From: Brevundimonas fontaquae
Lineage (GTDB): Bacteria > Pseudomonadota > Alphaproteobacteria > Caulobacterales > Caulobacteraceae
Length of the DNA stretch: 64,000 bases
Direction of reading: 5' to 3'
Assembly (NCBI RefSeq): GCF_017086445.1
Contig: NZ_CP070968.1
Coordinates: 1,302,001 to 1,366,000, forward strand
Shown one piece after another: positions 28,503 through 37,265 of the stretch. The position numbers were made by a program, and so were the translations under genes. The notes beneath the pieces were generated by a model, which made no database searches, was not told the origin of the DNA, and saw only the letters and a program-made list of their open reading frames with translations. Every line of letters starts with the position of its first letter. Positions within the stretch are counted from its first letter, which is position 1.

Positions 28503-29333
28503 CTAGTCCGCCCGCGCCAGCAAGGCCTTCGCCTGCTCCAGATGCAGCCGTTCGACCATCGCCCCGTTCACGCGGATCGCGCCTCGGCCCTCGGCGTCCG
28601 GCGCGTCGAAAGCGGCGACGATCGCCCGTGCATCGGCGATCTCGGCTTCGGACGGCGAGAAGGCGGCGTTGGCGGCCGCGATCTGCGACGGGTGGATCAG
28701 GCTCTTTCCGTCGAACCCGTACAGTCGTCCCTGCAGTGCCTCGGCCGCCAGGCCTTCGGCATCGTCGATCCGGTTGAACACCCCGTCGATGGCCAGCAAG
28801 CCATTGGCCCGCGCGGCGGCGACCAGCATGGCCAGCCACGGCTTGAAGGGCTCGCGATCCGGCGACGCCCCCGTCCCCAACGCCTTGGCGAGGTCGTTGA
28901 CCCCCAGCATCAGCCCGTCCAGCGCCCCATCCGACGTGGCGATGTCGGCCAGGGCCATCAGCGCGCGCGGCGTCTCGATCATCGCCCACAGGGCGCAGCC
29001 CTTGGCCAGACCGGCGGACAGGGCGTGCACGGCCTCGGGCGTCTCCACCTTGGGCGCGACGACCAGCGTGGCCCCCGCCGCCTTCATCGCCGCCAGATCG
29101 TCCAGCCCCCAGTCGGTGTCCAGCCCATTGATCCGCACGCCCAGGCGCGGCCCGAAGCCGCCGTCCCGAACCGCCGCGACGGCGGCGTCGCGGGCGTCAG
29201 CCTTGGCCTCGGGCGCCACGGCGTCTTCCAGGTCCAGCACGGCGACATCGCAGTCCAGCGTCCGCGCCTTCTCGATCGCCCGTGCATTGGAGGCGGGCAG
29301 ATAAAGGACGCTGCGGACCCGGTCGCTGCGCAT
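28503..29333 (-). CDS. HpcH/HpaI aldolase-family CoA ester lyase
   Basis: A 276-residue TIM-barrel enzyme of the citrate lyase beta/malyl-CoA lyase group. Visible parts are the start RSVLYLPA, the metal-site AVLDLEDAV (about residues 31-39), the Arg-containing RING segment, and the AMIET and GVNDL strands. It cleaves or forms beta-hydroxyacyl-CoA esters; the substrate is not clear. It overlaps the upstream SDR gene by one base (TGATG), suggesting a two-gene pathway unit. Confidence 0.88.
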   Translation of the reverse strand: MRSDRVRSVLYLPASNARAIEKARTLDCDVAVLDLEDAVAPEAKADARDAAVAAVRDGGFGPRLGVRINGLDTDWGLDDLAAMKAAGATLVVAPKVETPEAVHALSAGLAKGCALWAMIETPRALMALADIATSDGALDGLMLGVNDLAKALGTGASPDREPFKPWLAMLVAAARANGLLAIDGVFNRIDDAEGLAAEALQGRLYGFDGKSLIHPSQIAAANAAFSPSEAEIADARAIVAAFDAPDAEGRGAIRVNGAMVERLHLEQAKALLARAD

Positions 29334-30010
29334 CAGACGCGGCCCGTGACGGGCACCAGGGCGCCGGTCATGGCTCGGCTCTCGGGCGAGGCCAGGAACA
29401 GGATCACCGCCGCCAGATCGGCCGGCGCGACCCAGGTCGCCGGGTCGGCGTCGGGCATGTCATTGCGGTTCGTCGGCGTGTCGATGATCGACGGCAGGAC
29501 GGCGTTGACCGTCACCTTTGTCGTCTTCAACTCCTCGGCCAGCGCCTGGGTCAGGGCGTGGACCCCGGCCTTGGCGGCCCCATAGGCCCCCATGCCGGCC
29601 GCGGCTTTCAACGCGGCGGCCGAGCCAACGTTGACGATCCGACCCTCGGACGAGGCCTTCAGGGCATCCAGCGCCGCGCGGCTGGCGTTTACGGCGGTCG
29701 CGACGTTCAGCGCATGCATCCGGTCCCACGCCGGTTCCGCATCGTCGGTCGTCTGCCAGACGAAGCCGCCGGCGATGTTCAGCAGGGCGTCCAGCCGCCC
29801 GAACCGCGCGATCACGGCGTCGACGGCCTTCTGCGCCTGGCTGGCGTCCGTCAGATCGACCCCGCCGACCTCCAGCACGCCCTCGGGCACGGCATGGCCC
29901 GAGGCATGGTCGATGACCGCGACCTGCCAACCGGCCTTCAACGCCGCCTCCAGCACCGCCCGGCCCAGGACGCCGTGTCCGCCCGTGATTGCGACTGTCC
30001 GCTGCATCAT
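29333..30010 (-). CDS. Short-chain dehydrogenase/reductase (SDR)
   Basis: A 225-residue Rossmann-fold oxidoreductase. It has the cofactor loop TGGHGVLG near the N-terminus, an NIAG (NNAG-type) strand, the catalytic Ser before the YGAAK motif (YxxxK), and a PS-IDTP loop. NAD(H) or NADP(H) preference is not certain. The ATG at 30010 is five bases after GGAGG; a second ATG directly follows it. It is coupled to the CoA ester lyase, so the pair may act on one substrate such as a 3-hydroxyacyl compound. Confidence 0.88.
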   Translation of the reverse strand: MMQRTVAITGGHGVLGRAVLEAALKAGWQVAVIDHASGHAVPEGVLEVGGVDLTDASQAQKAVDAVIARFGRLDALLNIAGGFVWQTTDDAEPAWDRMHALNVATAVNASRAALDALKASSEGRIVNVGSAAALKAAAGMGAYGAAKAGVHALTQALAEELKTTKVTVNAVLPSIIDTPTNRNDMPDADPATWVAPADLAAVILFLASPESRAMTGALVPVTGRV

Positions 30011-30070
30011 CCGATCCTCCATGTCGCCGGGGACCATAGAGCCGGACACGGCCGGATCAACCAGCCCCGA

Positions 30071-30568
30071 TCAAGCGTCGGCGAACACCTTCGCCATCAG
30101 CCGTTCCAGCGCCTCTTTATCGTCCGTATCGAAGGCGGCCGGCGTCGTCGCATCCACGTCGAACACCGCGATCAGCGTGCCGGATGCGTCGCGCACGGGC
30201 ACCACAATCTCGCTGGCCGAACGGCTGTCGCAGGCGATGTGGCCGGGGAAGGCGTGCACGTCTTCGACCAACTGCGTCTGGCCCGTCGCCGCCGCCGCGC
30301 CGCACACCCCGCGCCCGAACGCGATGCGCAGGCACCCCAGCGTTCCCTGATAGGGCCCGACCACCAGTTCGTCCGCCTTATCCGGCGCCACGACATAGAA
30401 GCCGGTCCAGAAATAGTGCTCGAACGCATCCGCCAGCATCGACGCCACCGTCGCCATTCGCGCCGTCACATTCGGCTCGCCATCCAGCACGGCCAGGATC
30501 TCCGCCTCGACCTCCAGATAGCGCGCCGCCTTGTCGGCGGGACGATCGTTACGGGCGACATAGGCCAT
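30071..30568 (-). CDS. Free methionine-(R)-sulfoxide reductase (GAF domain)
   Basis: A 165-residue GAF-domain enzyme of the fRMsr (MsrC/YebR) type, which repairs oxidised free methionine. The three conserved cysteines are at residues 79 (TLGCLRI), 89 (GRGVCG) and 113 (GHIACDS), matching the resolving and catalytic positions of the family. The ATG at 30568 has GGAG upstream; the 54-codon extension of the frame is low complexity and not part of the family. Confidence 0.9.
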   Translation of the reverse strand: MAYVARNDRPADKAARYLEVEAEILAVLDGEPNVTARMATVASMLADAFEHYFWTGFYVVAPDKADELVVGPYQGTLGCLRIAFGRGVCGAAAATGQTQLVEDVHAFPGHIACDSRSASEIVVPVRDASGTLIAVFDVDATTPAAFDTDDKEALERLMAKVFADA

Positions 30569-30711
30569 CGAAAAACTCCGGAGCGGGACAGGCTGGCGAT
30601 ATAGGCGAGCGGCCGGCCGAAGGGGAGGGGCGCCGTCAATCGCCGCCGCCTGGCCGGGAACGCTTCCATGCGCCCCCGTGTTGGCGCTGGGAGACAACGA
30701 CGGAGGCTCCC

Positions 30712-31209
30712 GTGACATCAACCCCTTCACGATCGCTCAGCCTGATGGCCGCCCTGATGCTGTCGGCCGCCGCGGCCGCCTGCGGTCAGGACGCCGGCGC
30801 GCCTGGGCCAACTGACGCGACTCAGACCCCCGCGCCGTCCGCGCCAGAGCCCACAGCACCGCCCCCGGAACCGGCCAAGACCGGCGCAAGCTCCGCTACC
30901 TCGTTGTCAGAACCCGCGACGCCGGCGGCGTCGCGCAAGTCCTGCTATCTCTCGGTCGACGGCAAGGTTCTGCTCGATGAGCCCTGCCTCGTCTATCCGT
31001 TCGGCGACGGCGGCTACACGATGAACGCGTGGTCCGAGGGCAAGCCCAAGAACTCGCATTTCGCCGTCGTTGCCCTGATGGCCGACGGCTCGGCCGACGC
31101 CACCTGGAACGCCGACCCCGACGACGACAAGGCCGGCGATCGCTTAGGGACCGTGCGCCTCAGCGACGGCTGCTGGATCAACGACCGCGCGCGTATCTGT
31201 GTGGAATAA
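30712..31209 (+). CDS. Hypothetical lipoprotein
   Basis: A 165-residue protein starting at GTG 30712, with GGAGG six bases upstream. The N-terminal signal ends in a lipobox-like AAAC, followed by a Pro/Thr/Ala-rich spacer of about 45 residues. A C-terminal globular part carries four Cys (SCYLSVDG, EPCLVYPFGDGGYTM, DGCWIND and ICVE), likely two disulfides. No named domain is recognised. It diverges from the fRMsr gene. Confidence 0.7.
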   Translation: MTSTPSRSLSLMAALMLSAAAAACGQDAGAPGPTDATQTPAPSAPEPTAPPPEPAKTGASSATSLSEPATPAASRKSCYLSVDGKVLLDEPCLVYPFGDGGYTMNAWSEGKPKNSHFAVVALMADGSADATWNADPDDDKAGDRLGTVRLSDGCWINDRARICVE

Positions 31210-31419
31210 CCGTGTTCAATAGGGCCGGGCAGGATCCAATCCGTGCCTAAAGCTTGAGCGCAAGCGCATGATCTATCCCAAACAAAACCACTGGGACGAA
31301 ACGTCTCAAGGCTAAAATGTGGTTGACGACAACGCAAAACACCTACGATTTGTACGTCTGAGTTGCGTCATGGGGGCGCAGAAGACGAGTTGTCGGCCAC
31401 AGGCCGCAGGGGGTTTGTT

Positions 31420-34400
31420 TTGGGTTTTAGTTTCAAGGGCGGGCTTCTGGCCGCAGCGGCTGGCGTCGCGATCATGGTGGGCACGACGGCTGTGGCGCAG
31501 ACCGCTCCGGCTCCCACGGCGCCGACCGGCGGTTTCTACATGGCCAACGGAACGCGCACGACGAACTATCAAACGGCCATCGCCTCCTGGCGTGCGGACA
31601 GCCAGTTCGCCGTCGACTATTCCAAAGGCTTCCTGGGGCTGGAACACGCCTACGCCATGGGGCTGAGCGGACGCGGCCAGACGGTCGGGGTCAATGACGC
31701 CGGCGTCTATGTCGATCACCCGCTGTTCGGATCGGCCGGCAAGGTGACGGGCCTGCGCACCGAGGCGGTCGCCGGCTACGGCAATGACGGCCTGATCAAC
31801 CCGCGCCGCCGTTGGGAAGGCCACGGCACCCACGTGTCCGGCACCATCGCCGGCGACCGCGTGGCGGGACAGACGATGTTCGGCAACGCCTTCAACGCCA
31901 AGCTCTACGCCGCCACCGCCAACTTCTCGGCTGGCGACTTCCTTTGGTACAAGGACGCGATCATCGACGGCAAGATCGTCGCCACCCAGAACCAGAACAT
32001 CGTCGACCTGGCCAATACGGGCCAGGTGCGCATCATCAACAACAGCTGGGGCAGCGGCAACAGTCTGCCATTCAACGCCTCGCTGCCCACCGTGCTGGCG
32101 TCGTTCAACCGCAACTACGGCGACTTCTACAAGCCGGTGCTGGACAAGGACGTCCTGGTCGTCTTCTCCGCCGGCAATGGCTATGGCGTCCATGCCGGGA
32201 TCGATGCGGCCGCGCCGCTGAACGACCCGCGCCTGCGCTCCAACTGGCTGTCGGTCGCCAACTATTCCAGCTTCACCGCCGCCGATCCCTCGACCAGCTT
32301 CTGCGGCCAGACGGCGACCTGGTGCGTCGCCGGACCGGGCTCGAGGGTGATCTCGTCGGTGCCTGCCTATACGATGGACCGGGCGGGCATCCTTGCGCTT
32401 TATCCGCGCGCCAACTATGCCAGCCTATATTCGGCGACTACGGTTTCGGCGCTGGAGACGGCGTCGGTCAATCAGTTCCTGGGCGTTCTGAACGCCTATC
32501 TGAACGCCCGTCAGACTGGCGGCCCCACCTACAACGAAGATGCGTGGCGTCGTGAGGTCGCGCGCCAAGCGGCGGCCATCACCCTGGTTTCGGGGGCGCG
32601 CCTTGGCGATCCGGACGGCTTCACCTCGCGTCTGGCCGGGCTGCTGGTTTCGACCGGAAACATGGCGATCCTGACTCCGGCCTTCTCCAGCGCCGTGCTG
32701 CAATATGCCAACGACGAGCTTCAACGCGTCCTGAACCAGTACATAAAATACACCGGCGCGGGTTATGCGGCCTACACCGGCACCTCGATGGCGGCGCCGA
32801 ACATCTCGGGCTTCGCGGCCCTGCTGATGGAGAACTTCCCCGAATATTCGACGGCTCTGATCTCGGATATTCTGGTGTCCAGCTCCAAGGATCTGGACAC
32901 GCCGGGCGTCGATCTGCGCTCGGGCTGGGGCGCGCCGCAGATGGACGTGGCCCTGCGCGGACCGACGGCGCTGCGCGACACCCGCGACGTCACCGTCGCC
33001 GTGGGCACGGTCGATATCTGGAGTAACAACATCGGCGATGCGCGCGACCGCTATTCGGCCGAGGTCAAGGCCAACTTCGGCAATGACATCGGCGGTCTGG
33101 TCAAGAAGGGCGGCGGTCAGCTGATCCTGACGGGCGCCAACGACTACAGCGGCCCGACCCGGGTCGAGGGCGGCCTGCTGACCGTCAACGGCAGCCTGCT
33201 GCGTTCCAGCGCCACCGTCGGCGGCGTCGGCATGATCGGCGGCACGGGCACGCTGGCGAACTTGACGGCGGAAAGCGGCGGCGTGGTGTCGCCCGGCGAC
33301 GGCGTCAATCCGTTCGGAACCCTGACGGTCGCGGGCAATCTGAACTTCAAGCCCGGCTCCTTCCTGTGGATCCGCTCCAACGTAAACGGCGCGGCCTATT
33401 CTCGCCTGAACGTGGGCGGCACGACCAAGATCGACGGCGGCCAGGTCATCCTGAAAGCCGACAACGGTGAATGGAATCTGCGGACGCAGATGAACATCAT
33501 CAACTCGACCGGCGCGGTGACGGGCACGTTCAGCGGCGCCCAGAGCGATCTGGCCTTCCTGGCCCCGGTGCTGACCTATTCGACCAACGGCGTGGTCCTG
33601 ACGGTGCGGCGCAACGACGTGACCGTGGCTTCGCTGGGTCGGACGGACAATCAGCAGTCGGTCGGCAGTGCGCTGGACGTCATGATCAACAACACCGCGA
33701 CCGGGACCAACCGCGATCTGTCGCTGGAAAACGCCCTGCTGGACGCCAGCGTGCCGGCGGTTCAGGGCGCGCTCAGCGGCCTGACCGGCGAGGTCCACGC
33801 CATCTTGGGCGGCCTGGCCGTTTCGGACACCCGCGTCATCCGCGACGCCATGTCCGAGCGCGGACGCAGTCAGGGCGGCGCGGCCACCTACGTCGGCAAC
33901 GGCGTGTCGGTCTGGGGCAGCGGCGTCTTCGGCAACGGCCGGGGCTCGGCGCATGACGGCCTCGCGGGCTTCCGCAACGAAGCCTCCGGCTATCTGGTCG
34001 GGGCCGAAAAGGCGCTGGCGAACGACGTCCATGTCGGCGTGGCGCTGGGCGAAACCCGCTCGGAACTGCGCTCGCCGCGTCTGCGCTCGACCGGCCGGGT
34101 CACCAGTGAACAGATCGGCGTCTATGGCGGCGCCGGCGTCGGCGACTTCCAGATCCGCGTCGGCGGATCCTGGGCCAGCGCCGATGTCCGCACGGATCGT
34201 ACGGCCCAACTGAACGCCTTCACCAACGCCTTGGTCGGCGACTATGACGGCGACGTCTGGCAGGCCTATGGCGAGGTGGCGTGGAGCCGCGCCGTCGGCG
34301 GCACGATGTTCGAGCCCTACGCCGCCTACAGCCACGTCGAATACGACGCCGATGTCGTTGAGACGGGCGGCGACGCCGCTCTGTCGGGCAATGTGAAGCA

Positions 34401-34722
34401 AAAGGCCGATCTGCTGACCGCCGGCTTCCGCACCCGCACCGTGCTGGCGGGCGGCGAGGGGCGTCCGCGTCTGTCGGCGGTGACCCACCTGGCCTACACC
34501 CACGACCTGAATGGCGACGGCCCGGTCTTCGACGCCGCCTTCGCCGATGGTCCGCGCTTCCTGATCGACGGAGCCAATCCTGGCGACGACGTGATCTCGG
34601 GCGGACTGGGCTTCAACATCCAGGCGACCGAACGCACCGCGATCGAGCTGGGCTATACCGGGCTCTACAAGGACGAATATCGCGACAACCGCATCTATGG
34701 CCGGTTCAGCGTCAAGTTCTGA
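31420..34722 (+). CDS. Subtilisin-type (S8) serine protease autotransporter
   Basis: About 1100 residues. A signal peptide ends near TAVAQT, then an S8 protease domain with Asp93 (VNDAGVYVDHP), His135 (GHGTHVSG) and Ser456 (GTSMAAPN). A beta-helical passenger follows with a PATR-type repeat (GGGQLILTGANDYSG) at about 560-620, and last a beta-barrel of roughly 270 residues ending in Phe (RFSVKF) for BAM insertion. A 100-residue insert (GSRVISSVPAY region to GYAAYTG) separates the catalytic His and Ser regions. The start is uncertain: TTG at 31420 has AGGGGG six bases upstream and leads straight into the signal; the frame is open from 31363. It is secreted by the type Va route. Confidence 0.9.
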   Translation: MGFSFKGGLLAAAAGVAIMVGTTAVAQTAPAPTAPTGGFYMANGTRTTNYQTAIASWRADSQFAVDYSKGFLGLEHAYAMGLSGRGQTVGVNDAGVYVDHPLFGSAGKVTGLRTEAVAGYGNDGLINPRRRWEGHGTHVSGTIAGDRVAGQTMFGNAFNAKLYAATANFSAGDFLWYKDAIIDGKIVATQNQNIVDLANTGQVRIINNSWGSGNSLPFNASLPTVLASFNRNYGDFYKPVLDKDVLVVFSAGNGYGVHAGIDAAAPLNDPRLRSNWLSVANYSSFTAADPSTSFCGQTATWCVAGPGSRVISSVPAYTMDRAGILALYPRANYASLYSATTVSALETASVNQFLGVLNAYLNARQTGGPTYNEDAWRREVARQAAAITLVSGARLGDPDGFTSRLAGLLVSTGNMAILTPAFSSAVLQYANDELQRVLNQYIKYTGAGYAAYTGTSMAAPNISGFAALLMENFPEYSTALISDILVSSSKDLDTPGVDLRSGWGAPQMDVALRGPTALRDTRDVTVAVGTVDIWSNNIGDARDRYSAEVKANFGNDIGGLVKKGGGQLILTGANDYSGPTRVEGGLLTVNGSLLRSSATVGGVGMIGGTGTLANLTAESGGVVSPGDGVNPFGTLTVAGNLNFKPGSFLWIRSNVNGAAYSRLNVGGTTKIDGGQVILKADNGEWNLRTQMNIINSTGAVTGTFSGAQSDLAFLAPVLTYSTNGVVLTVRRNDVTVASLGRTDNQQSVGSALDVMINNTATGTNRDLSLENALLDASVPAVQGALSGLTGEVHAILGGLAVSDTRVIRDAMSERGRSQGGAATYVGNGVSVWGSGVFGNGRGSAHDGLAGFRNEASGYLVGAEKALANDVHVGVALGETRSELRSPRLRSTGRVTSEQIGVYGGAGVGDFQIRVGGSWASADVRTDRTAQLNAFTNALVGDYDGDVWQAYGEVAWSRAVGGTMFEPYAAYSHVEYDADVVETGGDAALSGNVKQKADLLTAGFRTRTVLAGGEGRPRLSAVTHLAYTHDLNGDGPVFDAAFADGPRFLIDGANPGDDVISGGLGFNIQATERTAIELGYTGLYKDEYRDNRIYGRFSVKF

Positions 34723-34747
34723 TCTGACGGCAGGATAAGACGGCGGC

Positions 34748-34781
34748 GGCCCCGATCGACGATCGGGGCCGTTGTTGCTTT
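34748..34781 (+). terminator. Terminator of the autotransporter gene
   Basis: GGCCCCGATCG and CGATCGGGGCC form a perfect palindromic hairpin, followed by GTTGTTGCTTT. It lies between the autotransporter and a convergent hypothetical gene. Confidence 0.7.
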
Positions 34782-34786
34782 GGAGT

Positions 34787-35470
34787 CTAGTTCGTCTGGG
34801 CGGACAGGGCGTCGTTGTCCTGGGTGAACGGTCGATCTCGCTCGGACGTGCGGTTTTCGATCCAGACTCCGCTGCGACCCGTCACCCGCTCGACCGCCTC
34901 CACCGCGCTGCGGATGAAGACGTCCGGGCTTTCCGCTTCATTGGAGCGTCGAACGGGTATCGCCGGATCGCCCTCCAGCAGGGTCGAGGCATAGACGTTC
35001 AACTGATGCCCCCGACGTCGCCCGTCGCGATAGGGAAACAGGCACAGGGTGTAGTGCTGCTCGATCCGCGCCTGCAGACGCTGAACCGCCTCGGCGCGCC
35101 AACTCGCGCCCTTGCACACCACCGTTCGGGGCGCGCTCAGCCACCCGGCCGGCGCGCGGGTCGCCGGCCCTTGCAGACCAAACGCGCTTTGCGCTGTCGG
35201 ATCGACCAGGGTGAAGCGGCCGGGCGAGCGCGGCGCATCGGCCACGCTCAGCTGACGATAGGTCACTTGCATCGGCAAGCGATCGAGATGACGCTGCAGG
35301 GCTTGCGCGATTTCACGACCGCTGCGCGACGTCTGGAAATCCACGATCGCATAGGCCTGATCGATGCTGTGCCGATCGGCCCGCGCGGACTGAGCCTGAG
35401 CCTGAGCGCCCGACGCCTGACCCAGCGCAACCAGAGTCACAAGCGCCACAGACCGTCGAAAGATCGCCAT
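34787..35470 (-). CDS. Secreted hypothetical protein (227 aa)
   Basis: A 227-residue protein with an N-terminal signal peptide (basic MAIFRRS, a hydrophobic stretch, then AQAQA). The mature part has two Cys (TVVCKGASW and YTLCLFPYRDGRRRG) and mixed alpha/beta character. It has no domain I can name. It converges on the autotransporter gene and lies upstream of the tRNA on the same strand. Confidence 0.7.
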   Translation of the reverse strand: MAIFRRSVALVTLVALGQASGAQAQAQSARADRHSIDQAYAIVDFQTSRSGREIAQALQRHLDRLPMQVTYRQLSVADAPRSPGRFTLVDPTAQSAFGLQGPATRAPAGWLSAPRTVVCKGASWRAEAVQRLQARIEQHYTLCLFPYRDGRRRGHQLNVYASTLLEGDPAIPVRRSNEAESPDVFIRSAVEAVERVTGRSGVWIENRTSERDRPFTQDNDALSAQTN

Positions 35471-35524
35471 AGGCCATGACGTTCACGACCGACCGATCTG
35501 TCAAGGTTGCGCACGACAAAGATT

Positions 35525-35600
35525 TGGTAGGCCCGGAGGGACTCGAACCCCCAACCAGACCGTTATGAGCGGTCGGCTCTAACCATTGAGCTACAGGCCC
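35525..35600 (-). tRNA. tRNA with CAU anticodon, probably tRNA-Ile2
   Basis: A 76-nt cloverleaf with encoded CCA. The acceptor is GGGCCTG, the D arm GCTC-AATGGTTA-GAGC, the anticodon stem GACCG/CGGTC around CTCATAA, and the T arm carries GGTTCGAGTCC. The anticodon is CAT. The D-loop and C4-G69 and C5-G68 pairs resemble tRNA-Ile2 that is modified to lysidine by TilS; an elongator Met tRNA is the alternative. The first pair is G-U. Confidence 0.9.
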
Positions 35601-35812
35601 CCAAGACGCGCCTCGGCGGTAGGGGTTTCGCCTAGCAGGCGCGGGCGCGACTTGCCAAGCGGGAGCGGGCAAGAAGGCCATCTTTCGGCGATTTCACGAA
35701 GATGAACGGAAACTGCCACGGCGCACGGGCGTTGGTTCAGGCGAGAACGGCCAAGGTCGTTGCAACGGATCGGCGAACGCGCCGGTCCCGGATCGCTTAC
35801 GGAGAAGACTGC

Positions 35813-36607
35813 ATGACCCGCACCCTGGCCGCCGCCCCCCTGAAGACCGTTTCGTTGAAGACCGTCGCTTTCGGCGGCGCCGTCGTCGCCGCCGCCTTCC
35901 TGGCCGCCGCCACGCCGCGCGCCATGGCCCAAACCGCCGAACCCTCGATGGGAGCCATGCACATGATGCAGCCCGCGCCGTCGCTGAATCTGTCGGCCTA
36001 TGGCGAGGTCAAGGCCGCGCCGGACATGGCCACCATCACCTTCGGCGTCCAGACCGAGGCCGTCACGGCTCAGCAAGCCATGCGCGACAACGCTGCGCAA
36101 ATGACGCGCGTCGTCGCCGCTCTGCGCCGCGCTGGCATCGCCGAACGCGACATCCAGACCTCGGGTTTGAACCTGTCGGCGCAATACGACTACGTCCAGA
36201 ACGAGCCGCCCAAGCTGCGCGGCTATCAGGCGGTCAACCGCGTGACGGTGGTCATCAATGACCTGAGCAAAGTCGGCACGACGGCCGACGCCGTGGTCGC
36301 CGCCGGCGTCAACCAGATCGACGGCATCAGCTTCGGCCTGAAGGATCCGACCGCCGCCGAAAATCAGGCGCGCCAGCTGGCCGTGCGCAACCTGCAGGCC
36401 AAGGCCCAGCTGTACGCCCAGTCGCTGAACGTCCAACTGTCGGGCATCCGCAACCTGACCGAGGGTGGCGGCTATACGCCCCAGCCGCCGATGCCGATGT
36501 TCGCCGCCCGCGCTGTGTCGATGGATCGGGCCGAGAGCACCCCGGTTTCCGCCGGCGAACTGACGGTGCGGATCGACATCACGGGCGTCTACGACATCGC
36601 CCGCTGA
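35813..36607 (+). CDS. SIMPL domain (DUF541) periplasmic protein
   Basis: A 264-residue exported protein with a signal peptide ending near RAMAQT (about residue 40). The SIMPL domain follows, with the first strand LNLSAYGEVKAAPDMATITFGV and the middle KLRGYQAVNRVTVVI pattern. The family forms oligomeric periplasmic or outer-membrane assemblies of unclear function. The ATG at 35813 has GGAGAAG upstream; the open frame before it is not protein-like. A strong terminator follows. Confidence 0.87.
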   Translation: MTRTLAAAPLKTVSLKTVAFGGAVVAAAFLAAATPRAMAQTAEPSMGAMHMMQPAPSLNLSAYGEVKAAPDMATITFGVQTEAVTAQQAMRDNAAQMTRVVAALRRAGIAERDIQTSGLNLSAQYDYVQNEPPKLRGYQAVNRVTVVINDLSKVGTTADAVVAAGVNQIDGISFGLKDPTAAENQARQLAVRNLQAKAQLYAQSLNVQLSGIRNLTEGGGYTPQPPMPMFAARAVSMDRAESTPVSAGELTVRIDITGVYDIAR

Positions 36608-36626
36608 TCGCATCGACCGGATGAAG

Positions 36627-36657
36627 AAAAGGCCCGCCGTCGCCGGCGGGCCTTTTT
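36627..36657 (+). terminator. Intrinsic terminator between SIMPL and panD genes
   Basis: AAAAGGCCCGCCG pairs with CGGCGGGCCTTTTT around a four-base loop; with A and T runs on the two sides it can serve both the SIMPL gene and convergent panD. Confidence 0.9.
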
Positions 36658-36681
36658 GCATTTCTAGAGCCGAGAGACGCC

Positions 36682-37038
36682 TCAGCCGGCGTTCTTGATC
36701 GCGTTGGCGTCGTCCAGCAGGACCACGTTCGGGTTCCACTGGCGGGCTTCTTCCTGGGGCAGTTGCCCATAGGTGACAACGATCACCTTGTCGTTCTTCT
36801 GCACCAGACGGGCGGCGGCGCCGTTGACGCCGATGACCTTGGAGCCGCGCGGCGCCTCAATCGCATAGGTGGTGAAGCGCGCGCCATTGGTGATGTTCAG
36901 CACATCGACCTGCTCGTGCGGATAGATGCCGGCGGCGTCCAGCAGGTCCATGTCGATGGCGATCGATCCCTCGTAATCGAGATCGGCCTGGGTCACCGTG
37001 GCGCGGTGCAGCTTGGACTTCATCAGGGTGACCAGCAT
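36682..37038 (-). CDS. panD: Aspartate 1-decarboxylase
   Basis: A 118-residue proenzyme that makes beta-alanine for pantothenate and CoA. The self-cleavage site Gly24-Ser25 (YEGSI) yields the pyruvoyl cofactor at the new N-terminus of the alpha chain. Lys9 and the [20 protein letters not shown] core are intact. It is monocistronic, convergent with the SIMPL gene and divergent from sppA. The 227-nt gap to sppA must hold both promoters; I see no other feature there. Confidence 0.96.
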   Translation of the reverse strand: MLVTLMKSKLHRATVTQADLDYEGSIAIDMDLLDAAGIYPHEQVDVLNITNGARFTTYAIEAPRGSKVIGVNGAAARLVQKNDKVIVVTYGQLPQEEARQWNPNVVLLDDANAIKNAG

Positions 37039-37265
37039 CGTGCGGTCTCCAGCAAGAAAAACGCGGGGCGCAGGCCCTCGCTCACAGGCGGCTCATATAG
37101 GGATTTCCAGCCCCCGCATCAATCCGCACGCTGCGCCGCAGCAATCGGGTGCGGCTGCGAACGTCATGTCAGCAGACGGATTGCACGCGCGTCATTTGAC
37201 GACGGCCCGCGTCCCCCTATGCTGGCGACGCCATTTCCGGCCTGCGAGCGCGCGTTTTCCCTCCG

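Noticed and set aside
31321-31350. Sigma-70-like promoter TTGACG/TACGAT before the autotransporter
   Set aside because: The spacer would be 15 bases and the -10 match is weak; kept out of the features.
32425-34503. A 692-codon antisense frame under the autotransporter, and other long antisense frames (e.g. 12844-14856, 19574-21778, 47019-49418, 57747-59843)
   Set aside because: GC-rich genes commonly leave long open frames on the opposite strand; these are low-complexity, rich in Arg, Gly, His or Gln, lack motifs, and lie wholly under well-supported genes.
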